64,000 nt of DNA from Mycoplasma iguanae. GTDB lineage: Bacteria > Bacillota_I > Bacilli_A > Mycoplasmatales > Metamycoplasmataceae. Below the pieces are notes generated by a model. That model was given only the letters and a program-made list of their open reading frames with translations. It searched no databases and was not told the DNA's origin. The stretch lies in NCBI RefSeq assembly GCF_024722375.1, contig NZ_CP102734.1, forward strand, positions 1 to 64,000, written 5' to 3'. Position numbers and translations under genes: made by a program. Below are positions 10,570 through 22,111 of the stretch, in pieces (position 1 is the stretch's first letter; every line of letters starts with the position of its first letter).

Positions 10570-12241
10570 AAAAAATATTTTTTTTGAATGATATGAAAGT
10601 AAAAATAAAAAAACAGAAAAAAAACTTTTATTAGTTTGAAAAGTACTATTTTTATTGCTGTTTTTATCAATATTTTTGTGGTCACTTGTTACTATCGCAC
10701 AAAATAGCTTAAACTATTATGGTTTAGAAAATTTTATAGAAAACATAAAAGATTTTTTTAGTTTTTCAAATAACTCAAATTATCCTGGGCAAAATTTATG
10801 ATTAATAAGTTTGCAACTAATTTGAAAAACTTTTCAATATGTTTTACTAGGTTCTATTTTTGGTTTTTTGCTGGCTTTATTTACAGGATTCTTGGCTTCA
10901 TCTTTATTAAAAAATAAAATTTATTTTTTATTTAAAATATTAATAATATTTTTAAAAGCCTTACCTATTTGAATTTTTTTATATGCTTTTCAAATTTCTT
11001 TAAGTAGAGATCTAGCAGCTACTGCAATTATTTTATGATTTTCTTGATTGTGAAATCACAAATACATAATAGAAATTTTTGATAACAACAAATTTGATAG
11101 TTATTATCAAAAAATAAAAAAAGGACAAAATAGATTTGTGGTTTTTATAACAGAAGTTATACCACGAGTGAATAACAAACTTTTAACATTATTTTTTTAT
11201 TCGTTAGAATCCAACATTTTATGAACAACCATTTTATCTAGCCTTGGTTTACTTGGTATTGGTCAATTAATTGATTCAACTTATGCAAATAATTTAGTAG
11301 GAATTAAAGCACTTGCAATTCCTTTATTTTCATTATTTGCATTTCTTTTATTTTTTGAATTATTGATTTTTTATTTTAATAAATATTTATTTAAACAAAA
11401 AACAATAAAAAAAATAAAATATCCAGATTGACACTGAAAAAAAATAGTTAAAATATTTTTTTTATTATTAACAATTGCCTTAGTCATTTATTCATTGATA
11501 AATTTAGAATGATCTAGTTTTAATGAAGAAGCATTCAGAGCATTTTTTAATAAACTAATACACCCCATTTTTAAAATTACTGATTTTAATTTTGGTAAAG
11601 CTATTTTAGAACTTTTTCAAGCTGCAATAGTAATAATTGTATTTTCTGTAATTTTAGGTTTTTTATTTTCCTTACTTTTTAATGAAAATTTAAACAAAAA
11701 GAGAGTTTATTGAAATTTTAAGGTTTTGTCAACATTTATGAGGTTATTTCCAACTGTAGCATTAATTTTTATTTTTGCACCTTTATTTAGTTTGCACCAT
11801 ACTTTTTTAATTTGTTTAATCATGATTTTTAATGTTTCGGCAACTTTTGCAAAACAATTTTCTGAAATGATTAACAATATCAATTGAGCAATTTATAGAA
11901 ATTTAAAAAAGCAAAATTATTCTTACTTTTTTATTGTTAAAAATTTTATTTATCCTTCAATTAAAAAAGAAATGTGGAAAAATATTATTTTTAAATTTGA
12001 AAACATTTTAAGAAATTTCATTTTTTTAGGTGCATATGGTGGCTCATTAATAGGTTATAAATTAAATATATTTTTAGAAACAGGACCCACATACAACATA
12101 CAAGCTTTTGGAGGAATAGTTTTAATTCTTTTTATAATTTTCTTTTTAATAGAATTTTTCAGTACTTGAGAATTTCAAAAATTTATTAAAAATTTATGAA
12201 GAGCAATAAAACATAAAAAAATCAACTTAATATATAATTAG
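10562..12241 (+). CDS. Thiamine ABC transporter permease (P69-like, fused double domain)
   Basis: A 559-residue, very hydrophobic protein with numerous TGA-Trp codons. Two similar halves of membrane segments are visible, as in fused ThiP/PhnE-type permeases, each with a cytoplasmic loop that could contact the ATPase. It overlaps the ATPase gene by 8 nt and ends 7 nt before ftsY. Role: membrane channel of the thiamine/TPP importer. The assignment relies on membrane topology, length close to M. hyorhinis P69 and operon context. Confidence 0.85.
12233..12238 (+). promoter_or_regulatory. Leaderless-type -10 box for ftsY
   Basis: TATAAT lies inside the last codons of the permease gene, 10 nt before the ftsY ATG, with no ribosome binding site between. 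This spacing would start the mRNA at or next to the start codon. Confidence 0.5.
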
Positions 12242-12248
12242 TGGCAAT

Positions 12249-13304
12249 ATGGGATTTTTTAAAAAATTAAAAGACCGTCTATTTAGCGGTTCAAAAATTA
12301 CAACAGAAGAAGAATTAGAAAAAAAAGAAAGCCGTGATTTAACTAAAAAGCTTATTAAAGAGAAAAAAATCGATAGTTATGTTGCAGGAATGAAAAAAAC
12401 AGGTTCTTCATTTTCGCAAAGAATTATTGAATTGCAAAATGCTTATAATGAAATTGATGAAGATTTTTTTGATGAACTAGAAGAAATTTTAATTATGTCA
12501 GATGTTTCAGTATCTTTAGTTGATTTAATTATTGATCAAGTAAAAAAAGAAGTAAAAAAAGAAAATATTTCAGATCCAAAATTAATTGGTGAAATATTAA
12601 CAGATAAAATTTTTGTTATTTATGCAAATAATGACACAGTCGACACAAGACTAAATATCGAAAATGACAGACTGAATATTGTGATGTTAATCGGGGTAAA
12701 TGGTTCTGGAAAAACAACTTCAATTGCCAAAATTGCACACAAATTAAAGCAAGAAAATAAAAAAATTTTAATTGCTGCAGGTGATACATTTAGAGCTGCA
12801 GCAGTTGAACAGTTAAATGTTTGAGCAGAAAGAATTGGTGTTGATATCATTACACCAAACCAAAAAGAAACAGATCCAGCTTCAATTGTCTATCGTTCAT
12901 TAGATAAAGCACTAGATGAAAATTATGATGTTTTAATCATCGATACTTCAGGAAGATTACAAAATAAAGTAAATTTAATGAAAGAATTAGAAAAAATGAA
13001 TGCTATTATTGAAAAAAAAGTGCCAGGGGCACCACATGAAGTATTATTAACAATTGATGCAACAACTGGACAAAATGGAGTTATTCAAGCTAAAGGTTTT
13101 AAAGAAATAACTAATTTAAGTGGAATTATTTTGACAAAAATGGATGGAACATCTAAAGGTGGAATTGTCCTCTCCATAAAAAACGAAACCGGTGTTAATG
13201 TAAAACTAATCGGCTTAGGTGAAAAACTGGATGATTTACATGAATTTGATTTAGATTTATTCATTTATGGATTAACACAAAACTTAATAGAACAAGATAA
13301 ATAA
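12249..13304 (+). CDS. ftsY: Signal recognition particle receptor FtsY
   Basis: FtsY (351 residues) is the SRP receptor GTPase that delivers ribosome-nascent chain complexes to the membrane. It shows an acidic/basic N-terminal region, the four-helix N domain, G1 motif GVNGSGKTT (149-157), the DTFRAAAVEQL motif, DTSGR (G3), TKMDGTSKGG (G4 region) and GLGEKLDDL (G5 region). All of these are diagnostic of FtsY rather than Ffh, which would have a C-terminal M domain. No ribosome binding site is seen. Confidence 0.96.
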
Positions 13305-13341
13305 TTTTTTTAAAAATATTATTTAAAAAAAATAATTTTTA

Positions 13342-13347
13342 TATAAT
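13342..13347 (+). promoter_or_regulatory. -10 box for Na/Pi cotransporter gene
   Basis: A TATAAT box 47 nt upstream of the TTG start; the intervening leader carries an AAGGAG ribosome binding site at 13383-13388. Confidence 0.5.
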
Positions 13348-13394
13348 ATGGAGAATAAAAGCTATTTTATCCAAATGTATTTAAGGAGAACATT

Positions 13395-15119
13395 TTGAAA
13401 TTTACCATAAATAGTAATTCAGATATTGGATTAGCAATTATTATTGCTCTTGCAGGAATTGGATTATTCGTTTTTACGATTAAATTGTTAGGTAATTCCC
13501 TAAAAGCGCTTGCAGGACCTAAGTTCAGAAAAGTTCTTTTAAAAATTGCAAAGAATCGTTTACTTGCAGTATTTTTTGGGATGGTTTTTACCACCTTGAT
13601 TCAATCTTCAGACGGAGCAATCGCCATAATTATGGGATTGTTGGCCGCTGGGCTTGTAGATCTTAGAGGTGCCATTGCCTTCTTATTGGGGGCCAATATT
13701 GGAACGGCAACAACTTCTTTAATTGTCTTTTTCCAAAGTCAATTAAAATTTACAAATTATTTCTATGTTTTCATCTTTATAGGAGTATTTGGAATTGTTT
13801 TTGCTCGTAAAGAAACTTGAAATCAACTATTTTCAGCCATTTTTGCAGCTGGTTTAGTGTTTCTTTCATTAAGTATTTTAGGAATGGGAGTTAGAGCCAT
13901 TTCTGATCAAGATTGATTTAAAAACATTGTATTAGGAATTTCTTCAAACTACTTCGGAAGTTATTTCTTCTCTATTGCATTTACCGGAATGCTACAGTCC
14001 TCATCCGCCACTGTCGCCATTTATCAAAAGGTTTATGAATCACAACCTGACATAGTAGGTCTATGATCAGCTATTGCCTTAGTTTTAGGGGCAAACGTTG
14101 GAACAACTTTTACTGGTTTAATTATTTCTTTTGCTTCAAGAGATACAAACTCTAAAAAAATTGCTGTTGTTTGAGGGTTAACAAACTTATCTGTTTCTTT
14201 ATTAGTAATGGCAGGAATGTGACCTTATGCAAAAATGATTGAAGCAATGAATATATCTGGAGGAACGTTACAATTAAGTGTTGCTCACTTAATGTTCAAT
14301 GTTTTACTAGTAAGTATATATATTTGACTGGTAGGGCCTCTAGACTCCTTAATGCATTTAATATTTAGAACAAAACCTAAAGATCAAAAAATTAACTTTT
14401 TATTATTACCCCCAGAATTAATTCATCAAGAACCACTTTTGGCCTTAGAAGCAGCTAAGAATGCTTTAATGAATTTAATTAATAAAGTTAATGAATCTGT
14501 TGCCTATATTACTAATTTCTTAAAAACAAAAGATCAGCAAGAATTATCAAAATACCAAGAAAATTCAGAAATTATTTATATAGCAAAAAGAGAAATTTAT
14601 GCTTATTTAATGAAATTAAGTCAAAAACAACTTACTAATTTAGCTACAGAAGAACACATGAGTTTACTGTTGTCTACTATAGCAATTGGTAATGTATATG
14701 ATTTAAGTAAAGAAATTAACAATGAGATTTATAAAGTCTTTTCTAAATCTAAAAAAACATTTTTAATTGAAGAAAAACAACAATCAGAAATTTTAGAATT
14801 ACTAGAATTAAATACATCAATTTTTGAAAAAATTACTAAACAAATTACTAAATTTAGTAAAAAAAGATCATTGGAAATTAAAAAAATGACAAACCAAACT
14901 GATGATTTATCAATTGCTTACTTTAAAAATAATGTTTCAAGAATCAAAGAAAATTCTAATTCAAACATTATAGAACTAGAAAAAGGTTTTGATTATGCAG
15001 TTGTGTTAAGAACCTTTGAAAAAATGAGTCACAGACTTTCAAAAATTAAGAGTTACTTTAAACCAAAAAGTACAACAAAATTGAATAAAAAAGAAACTAT
15101 AAAAGCATCTACTGTTTAA
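13395..15119 (+). CDS. Na+/phosphate cotransporter family protein with PhoU-like tail
   Basis: A 574-residue protein that probably imports phosphate coupled to sodium. Two inverted Na/Pi-cotransporter repeats are recognisable by the paired QSSDGAIAIIMG and QSSSATVAI motifs and their glycine-rich GANIGTATTS / GANVGTTFTG partners. The C-terminal third (after about residue 330) is hydrophilic and helical, like the PhoU-type domain fused to bacterial NptA-type proteins. The start is TTG, supported by a strong AAGGAG 6 nt upstream and by the lack of a suitable ATG. It faces hinT across a bidirectional terminator. Confidence 0.9.
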
Positions 15120-15153
15120 TTAAAATAACATCATCGTCAATTAAAATAAAAAC

Positions 15154-15186
15154 AAAACCTTCAGATTTAACTGAAGGTTTTTTTTG
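15154..15186. terminator. Bidirectional intrinsic terminator
   Basis: An 11-bp stem (AAAACCTTCAG / CTGAAGGTTTT, 6-nt loop) is flanked by A and T runs on the two sides. It sits between the converging cotransporter and hinT genes and can serve both. Confidence 0.85.
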
Positions 15187-15190
15187 TTTG

Positions 15191-15511
15191 TTATTTTTTA
15201 CTCGGGATAATATGTATATGAGTATGGAAAACTTCCTGATTAGATTCTTTCCCGTTGTTAACATGCAATTTAAAACCACTAACACCCATTTTTTTAATTT
15301 GTTGTAATGCAAGTTCTCTTGCCTTAGAAATTAAGTATATGAAATCTTCTTCTTCAATATCAATTAAGTTTACAGAGTATTTTTTAGGTACTACTAAAAA
15401 ATGCCCTATGTTAACTGGATTGATATCCAGAAAAGCGATTATCCTATCATCCTCGTAAATTATGTTTGCTGGTATTTCTCTTGAAATAATTTTTTTAAAT
15501 ATTTCTGTCAT
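15191..15511 (-). CDS. hinT: HIT-family nucleotide hydrolase HinT
   Basis: A 106-residue HIT (histidine triad) protein, a nucleoside phosphoramidate/AMP-lysine hydrolase. It carries the triad HTHIHIIP near the C-terminus, the NGKESNQEVFH segment before it and an N-terminal IISREIPANIIYEDD. It is the last gene of the p80-p60-hinT unit; in M. hominis the HinT protein is reported to associate with the P60/P80 membrane complex, and the same order is kept here. Confidence 0.95.
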   Translation of the reverse strand: MTEIFKKIISREIPANIIYEDDRIIAFLDINPVNIGHFLVVPKKYSVNLIDIEEEDFIYLISKARELALQQIKKMGVSGFKLHVNNGKESNQEVFHTHIHIIPSKK

Positions 15512-15525
15512 ATTAATTTACTGCC

Positions 15526-17118
15526 TTATGAAAAAATTTTTGTATTTTTATCTATTACCTTAAATCCTAAGTCCTCAAAGAATTTAAGAGCGGAATTTAA
15601 ATAAGAATCATTTAAAGTAACTAATGCGAAAGCTAAAAGTGTTTTTTGTTTATCAGTTGATCATGGTGTGTTGTTTAAAGTAAAGTAAGCGTTAATTTTT
15701 CTGTTGTCACCTTCACCTGTAATCACCACTTCATCTGCTAAAGGAACAATTTTATTGATATATGACATTTTAATTGCTTTGCCATCACTTGATTGTACAG
15801 AAAGTGAAGAAACATAACCATTTACTTTTTGATCTGTTGCAGGTGTATAAACTATTGTTTCATTTCTCCAATCCACATTTATACTGTAAAAGTGTACTCA
15901 TAGCGTATTTTGTTTAGAAGTCATTTTAATGACAACATTAATAACCTTTTCAACTGAATTTAAATTAAAATCAGGATATAATGCACTAATTTCATAATCA
16001 ATATCTGCATCCATTGAAGTTGTATTTAAGTTGAAATCTTCTTTTGTAATGTTAAATTTAGTTTTGGTTTTAGATTCTTCTTTTAAAGTAAGACTAACTT
16101 CATTTTTACCATTAAAAAAAGTAGCTTTATTTAAATCATTTGTACTATGAATTTTTGAAGTTGTATTATCTAATCATCCCGCTTTGGTTAAATATTGTTT
16201 TTTCAATGTATTAATTGAATAATCCATATCCCCTGAACCAGATTTGTCTTTTTGTAAACCTTTATAAGAAAACAGTTTTGAAGTATCGATAGAATCATTT
16301 GTATTTAAAGCAATTTTGCTATCTTGTCTTTGATTTACTAAGGATTGTTTTGATTGAGATAAAACATTAAAATCTTCATAGTTACTAATTCTATATCTTG
16401 AGTAAGTTGCTATTTCAATCGCATTACTGTCATTATATTCTCAAACATCAGCAATTTGATCTTTTAATAATGAAATGTTTAAAAAGAAATCCTTTTGTTT
16501 TGTTAAAACATTGTTATAAATATTGGAAATACTTGTATTAGCTGTTGCATCTTTATATTCTGTAGAGTTTTTAATATCAGCTTCTTTAGCATTAGTCAAA
16601 TATTCTTTAACAATTAACATTTTTTTAACTTGCTCTTGAATTCCAGTTTTAGTATTAGTTCAAATTAAATCAAATTGTTGTGGTGTTAATTCTTGGCCAT
16701 AATTTAAAGAAAGTTTTTGGTTTGTTTCTAAATTAGATTCTGCTGTTCCGTCTTGAGACAATGCACCTAAACTAGCTCATTGGCTAATTTTTTGTATAAA
16801 GAAAACTGGATCAGATTTTAATGATACTGTTTGATAGTAATCAAATGCTTCCCAAGCATCTTTATAAAATTTACTATTTTTATCTTTAAATGCTTCTGAA
16901 ACTTTAAAATTTTCATCATCATTTTTGTATTGATATTCTAAAATAGAATCTCATAAAAGGTTGTTTTCTAAACTTTGATAATTATTTAAAATTATTTGTT
17001 TTTGTTGCTGAGCTTCTCCACTTAATTCAGGAGCAGAACAAGAAACTAAAGTTATTAAACTGATTACAGGAAGTGAAGCAAAAGTTAAAGATCTTTTTAA
17101 TAATAATTTATTGGCCAT
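15526..17118 (-). CDS. p60: P60-like surface lipoprotein
   Basis: A 530-residue lipoprotein: signal MANKLLLKRSLTFASLPVIS then LITLVSC lipobox. The mature part is hydrophilic with long helical stretches and no catalytic motif I can recognise. It is called P60 from its place between a P80-like gene and hinT, as in the M. hominis P60/P80/HinT locus, and from its size (about 60 kDa). The ATG has an AGGAAAAG ribosome binding site and overlaps the p80 end by 11 nt. Several TGA-Trp codons split it in the standard code. Its molecular function is unknown. Confidence 0.82.
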
Positions 17119-19240
17119 TAACTTTTCCTCTTCCTTTAATTGTATTGTATATTTCAGCTTTTGCAGAAAGTCCTGATGCGCTTCCTTTAATAGCATAATC
17201 CATAATTGCTGTATTAAAATTATAATCAGAATTTAATTTATTGTCTATTACAGTATCAATATATGTTTCTACTTTTTTCTGATTTTCAGTAGCTTTATCT
17301 ACAAAGTAAGAAACTTGAATTTTTGTAGCTGTTTGTAATAATGAATTTAATAATTTTTGTCATTCTGCTTCAGTACTGTTAGGTTTTAATTTTTCACGAA
17401 CATAATTTTGTACTTCTACATCTTTAATCATAGAAGCAAACACTTGGTTTTCATCATTATAAAAGCTAAAAATTGAAGCTAAATCAGTAGTAGCTTTTTG
17501 CTTACTATCAAAAATTTTATTTGCTTCAAGTTGAGCGTCTTTAGCAACCAATTTATTAAATTCATTAACATTTGTAATATTTTGTACTAGCATGTAATGA
17601 ATTCCCTTTGATGATAAAGCTATCCATTTATCATCAGCAATTTTATATCTTGTTTGTACTCTAAAATCATTTGTGTCAGAAGCAAATAAATTTTTAAATA
17701 CATCACCTACTAAATTTTTGAAGTTTGTATCATTTAAAGCATTAATTTGCTTTTGTATATTTGTATTTAACTCTTGAATTTCAAAAGGAGTTTTATTTGT
17801 TAAAGAACTTGAATTAGGAAGAAATTCATCAGCATTATCTCCGAATAAGGCAGTTCTTAATTTTGTTAATAAATCACCAAAAAAGTTTGTGGTTAAATCT
17901 TTAGGTTGGAATAATTCTTTTAAAAATGAGTTAGCATATTGAATATCTTCATCTTTGAAAATATCATAAATATTTCTTAGTGGTTTTCCACCTAAGTAAT
18001 TTGTGTTATTTGATGAATTAATTGCATTCAATAAATACGTGTCATTTTCGTGTTCTTCTGTAGTAATTCCAAAATTACCTTTAAAATCATTGATTAACTC
18101 AATGGTTTGTTTTACTTCAATAGTTTTATTTGTATTGTTAAAGTTTGTAATTTTATATATTAATAAATCAATCACATCTTTTTTGCTAATTTCTCATGCT
18201 TCTTTTGTATTTGTTTCATTAGGTTTTGCATTAATAATCAACTCAGAAACATTATAAACAGGACTAATTTTATTTAAATATTCTTCAATTAGTTTTTGAG
18301 GATTTCTATATTCATCAATAAATGATTTAGTAATAAAAGTAGTAACTTTAGTTGTATCTAAAACTTCGTGCCCCTCCACTTCTGGTAAAAATCCATTTAT
18401 TTCCAGTGGATTAGTTGTTGTATTTTTTGTATTTATTATATTTTTAAAAACACGATCACCTTTAGCTAAATATATTTCACCACGTGTTCCATCTTTATTT
18501 GTTTTATAAATATCTTCGCTTACAACTCTTTGTTCTACATCATACTTAGTAAAAGCTGTATCCATTACAGGTAATCATCTTGCAAAAGCAGTAGATTTTA
18601 CAGCACCTAAAGTTAAAAATTCTGCTGCTTGTTCTTCTGTAGCGGATTTTCCATATTTATCAGTCGCTAGTTCTTTTAATCATTCTGCTTCTCAGTTGTT
18701 AACACCGAAAGTTGTTTGAAATCTTCTTTTATCATCATTAACGGTTTTTAATTGTTTTTCTTTTACTTCTTCTAATGAGTCAATTTTAAAGCTTCTAGAA
18801 GCTTCTCCACTTTTACGTGAGGAATCTCATGCTTTTTGAAAAACTAATGAAGCTTCATATTCTTGTTGGTAAAGATAAAAAATAATTTCTCTTTTTGTAT
18901 TTGCTAATTCACCATCTGTTTCATTAAAAAAACTTTTTGCAACTTTTTCTACTTCACCTACAGTTAAAGGAACTTTACTCTTATCAGCTTTTTGAACATA
19001 AAGCACAGGTTCACCAGCTTCTAAAGAAGGTTGTAATTTAACAAATTTAGGAATTGTTAAACCAATAGCTAAACCAATCGCTAGAGCTGAAACTCCAAAA
19101 ACTGAAAGTCCTATAATTCAATTTCTCCGTTTTTTATTTTTTTTCTTCTGCTCTGGATCAATATTGTTTTTTTTGCTTTTAGAATTTAGTCTTGCAAAAA
19201 ATTTAATACTTTTTTTAGTATTGTTTGTTTGGCTCATCAT
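17108..19240 (-). CDS. p80: P80-like membrane protein
   Basis: A 710-residue protein with a basic N-terminus and one strong membrane segment (about residues 41-63) but no lipobox, leaving a large extracellular domain. It matches M. hominis P80 in size and in heading a p80-p60-hinT unit. The first ATG has a strong GGGAG ribosome binding site; a second ATG follows at once. The extracellular part is mostly helical with no recognised enzymatic motif. In M. hominis P80 and P60 form a surface complex; the same is inferred here. Confidence 0.82.
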
Positions 19241-19269
19241 AACTCCCTGATGCATAATTAAAAATAAAA

Positions 19270-19275
19270 ATTATA
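19270..19275 (-). promoter_or_regulatory. -10 box for p80-p60-hinT operon
   Basis: TATAAT on the minus strand, about 30 nt upstream of the p80 start, within the divergent AT-rich spacer 19241-19492. Confidence 0.5.
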
Positions 19276-19492
19276 TTTTTTTTAAATCGCTGATCGTATT
19301 ACAAATTTTTTCATTAAAATTTATAAATTTTAGTATTTTATTTAACAAAACGGTTAGTATATATAAATATTAAAATATAATAAAAAATTTTACCACTTTT
19401 AACTTATTTTTAAACCTTTTAAATAAAATAGAATTTTGAAAAAAAGGTTTTTTATTAATATTTTATAAAATATTTTGTAATAATTTAATGCT

Positions 19493-20236
19493 ATGAAGAC
19501 ACAAATAAAAACTGGTCATACAAATATTTCATATCACAAAGATAATTTATTTATTCAAGAAAAAATTAAAAACCCTTTTAATCATAATATTGACTATTCT
19601 ATTTTAGAAAAATTTGATTTTGTTCCAAAATTAATTTTTAATTCTCCTGCAGAAATTCATTGAGAATGGATTGAAGGAAAACAATTAGAAATTACTAATG
19701 ACACCATCGTAAAAATGGCGCATTTGATGAAAACGATTCATAATTCTAAATTAGATTTTCCTGCATCCAATCATGCAGCTAGAGTCAAGGCTTATAGAAA
19801 AATATTGAATGAAAAAAATATAAATTTAGAAATTTTAAATAAATACTATAAAAAAATTAATTTAATTTTGAAAAACATGGATAAAAATACTCCATTACAT
19901 AACGATTTATGAGATAGAAATATTTTAGTAGATAAAAATAACAAGATATGAATTGTGGATTGAGAATATGCAACAAAAGGAGATAAACATTTTGATTTAG
20001 CTTATTTTATTGAAAGTTGCAGATTAACAGACCAACAGGAAACCTTACTATTAAATGAATATGATGACTATGATTATGAATACATCATCCAGCAAAAAAT
20101 ATTTGTAAATTACTTAATTATTTTATGAATTTGAGCTCAAAAAATAAAACCCTTTGATGATAAAGAATTTCATGAAAAAATCGAATTTTTAGTTTTAGAA
20201 TTGGAAAGATATAAAAAAAAATGAAATACTAAATAA
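19493..20236 (+). CDS. Choline kinase-like phosphotransferase (LicA/YtmP-type)
   Basis: A 247-residue aminoglycoside/choline-kinase-fold protein. The catalytic loop HNDLWDRNIL (H136, D138, N143) and the metal-binding IVDWEYA are clear. An N-terminal lobe is reduced, as in LicA-like kinases. The substrate cannot be told from sequence; choline, ethanolamine or another small alcohol for membrane lipid headgroups is plausible. It stands alone, divergent from p80, with no evident ribosome binding site and an imperfect -10 (TAATAA) about 10 nt before ATG. Eight or so Trp codons are TGA. Confidence 0.82.
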
Positions 20237-20566
20237 TTTTGAAAGCAGAAGCATTACACAATTGTTTTAGTTTAGATCTATATTAACAATTATTTTTATT
20301 TTTTGTTTCCTAAAACTAACTTAATGCTTATAATTTGTTTTGAAGTCGTTTTACATTAGAAATTGAACGCACTAATTATATTTTATTATGATATTTTTAT
20401 GATGAATTTGTAAGAATTCATTATTTTGTATTTTTATTTTTCTTAGGTTTTTATAAAAATGTTAAAATTAATTTATATTGTTTTTAGGTTAATTTATTAT
20501 TAACTAGGTGTTGTTACAATATATTGAAAAATATAAAAAAATAAAGAGAAGGAAAATAAAAAATAT
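20237..20566. other. Intergenic region with promoter of BMP lipoprotein gene
   Basis: A 330-nt AT-rich spacer. It contains a weak hairpin (ATGAATT 20402-20408 / AATTCAT 20415-20421) followed by T-rich sequence that may end the upstream gene, and an extended -10 TGtTAAAAT (20460-20468) that would give a leader of about 90 nt before the lipoprotein ATG. A TATAAT at 20329-20334 is another possible start. I see no gene or known RNA here. Confidence 0.5.
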
Positions 20567-21919
20567 ATGCTAGATAAAATTAAGAATAAAAAATCAAAGT
20601 TCCTATTATTTCCAGCCTTGGCTGTAACCTCAGTTGTGGGATTTGTAATTGTAGCTTGTGCGCCAGCCGAACAAGTTAAGGTTACCAATATCAATACATC
20701 ATCTGAAAAATTTATACTGCCAGAAGATTTAACAGTTGATAAATTGCCAAAAATTGCAGTTATTACTGATAAAGGTCAAATTACAGACAGATCATTTAAT
20801 CAATCAGTTTATGAAGCGGCTAACGAGATTAAAGCTCAAATTGAAGGATTAAAACCTGAATTTAAAGGCAAAGTAACAGTACAATCTCTTAAACCTGGTG
20901 AAGCTGGAGAATACGAAGATTTCCGTAGACAATATGATGTTGCATTAAGAGGAGGATTCAAGTATTGATTCTTACCAGGATTTGCTCATGCTGACTACAT
21001 TGGTAGATTTTGAGCTGATAACAAACAAAAAATGGAAGAACTTGGTGTAATTATATTCACAATAGATAGTGCACCAGAAACTTCAACAAATGCAGCTACA
21101 CCTGCTACACCAAAAGGATCAACAGTTTCATTTAACTTTAAAGTTCATGAAGCTGCATTTATTGCAGGATATGCTGCTGCTAAATATGTATCAGAAACAT
21201 ATGAGAAAAAAGAAGACAGAATTCTTGCAACTTTTGGTGGAGCAGATGCTCCTGGTGTAACTAATTTTAATAGAGGATATTTATCAGGTATTGCTGCATG
21301 AAATGATACTGTAGATAGTGACAAGAGAGTTAAAATGAATACAGAAAATATTCCTTTAAACTCAGGATTTAGTCCAAATCAAATAACTCCTGTAGCTAAA
21401 AACTCAATTATTGGTGGAGTAAAAATGATTCTTCCAGTAGCAGGACCAGGTACAAAAACTACAGCCGATATGATTAGACAAGAAAAACAAGATACACTTG
21501 TAATTGGTGTTGATGTCGATCAGTCAAAAGAAACAAAACAAAATACAGGGTTATTCTTTACTTCTATTGAAAAAAATATGGGTCAAGCTCTTTATGATGT
21601 ATTTAGAGATATTTTTAATGGAAAAATTAAACCAGGAACTGAAAATACAACATTTAATAAAGGGTTAGCCGATAAGTGAGCAGTGCTTTCTGAACCTACT
21701 TTATCAGATGCTACTAAACAAGCACGTGCTAAAGCAGCAATTAAAGCTGCAGAAGATTTTTACAATGACGCAAAAAACAAAACAAAAATCGATGAGCTGT
21801 TAAAAAATAATGAAGATTTAGGATTCCAATTGCAAACTTATTTAAATAACTTAGCAAAACAAATTAATTCAAAATTTAATTCAACCGCTCCTGCAGAATC
21901 TACAACCGCTAAAGCTTAA
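20567..21919 (+). CDS. BMP-family nucleoside-binding lipoprotein
   Basis: A 450-residue lipoprotein with signal peptide ending VIVAC (Cys at about residue 29). It shows the BMP/PnrA pattern: IAVITDKGQITDRSFNQSVYE, then a conserved aromatic/Gly region FWFLPGFAH, FKVHEAAFIAGYAAAKY, ATFGGADAPGV and VIGVDVDQS. BMP proteins bind purine nucleosides. An intrinsic terminator follows, but the next three genes encode the matching BmpA/Nup-type ABC importer, so this is its likely receptor, made from a separate, stronger transcript. Confidence 0.93.
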
Positions 21920-21999
21920 TTAATAAAAAATATGTACTAAACTTAAAATAAATTTTTTTAATCAATAATTTTTAAAAAATAATAAATTAAACAAAAAAA

Positions 22000-22046
22000 T
22001 ATAAACCCGATAGAAATCAAAATTGACTATTGGGTTTATATTTTTA
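22000..22046 (+). terminator. Intrinsic terminator after BMP lipoprotein
   Basis: A 14-bp stem with one G-T pair (TATAAACCCGATAG / CTATTGGGTTTATA) followed by T5. It separates the abundant binding protein from the transporter genes. Confidence 0.85.
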
Positions 22047-22083
22047 TATTTCTTTAATAAAAATAATTTATAATCTTTATTGT

Positions 22084-22089
22084 TAAAAT
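22084..22089 (+). promoter_or_regulatory. Extended -10 box for nucleoside transporter operon
   Basis: TGtTAAAAT, 22 nt upstream of the ATPase ATG, with GGGG-type ribosome binding site between. Confidence 0.5.
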
Positions 22090-22111
22090 TTAATTTATTC
22101 AAAGGGGTAAT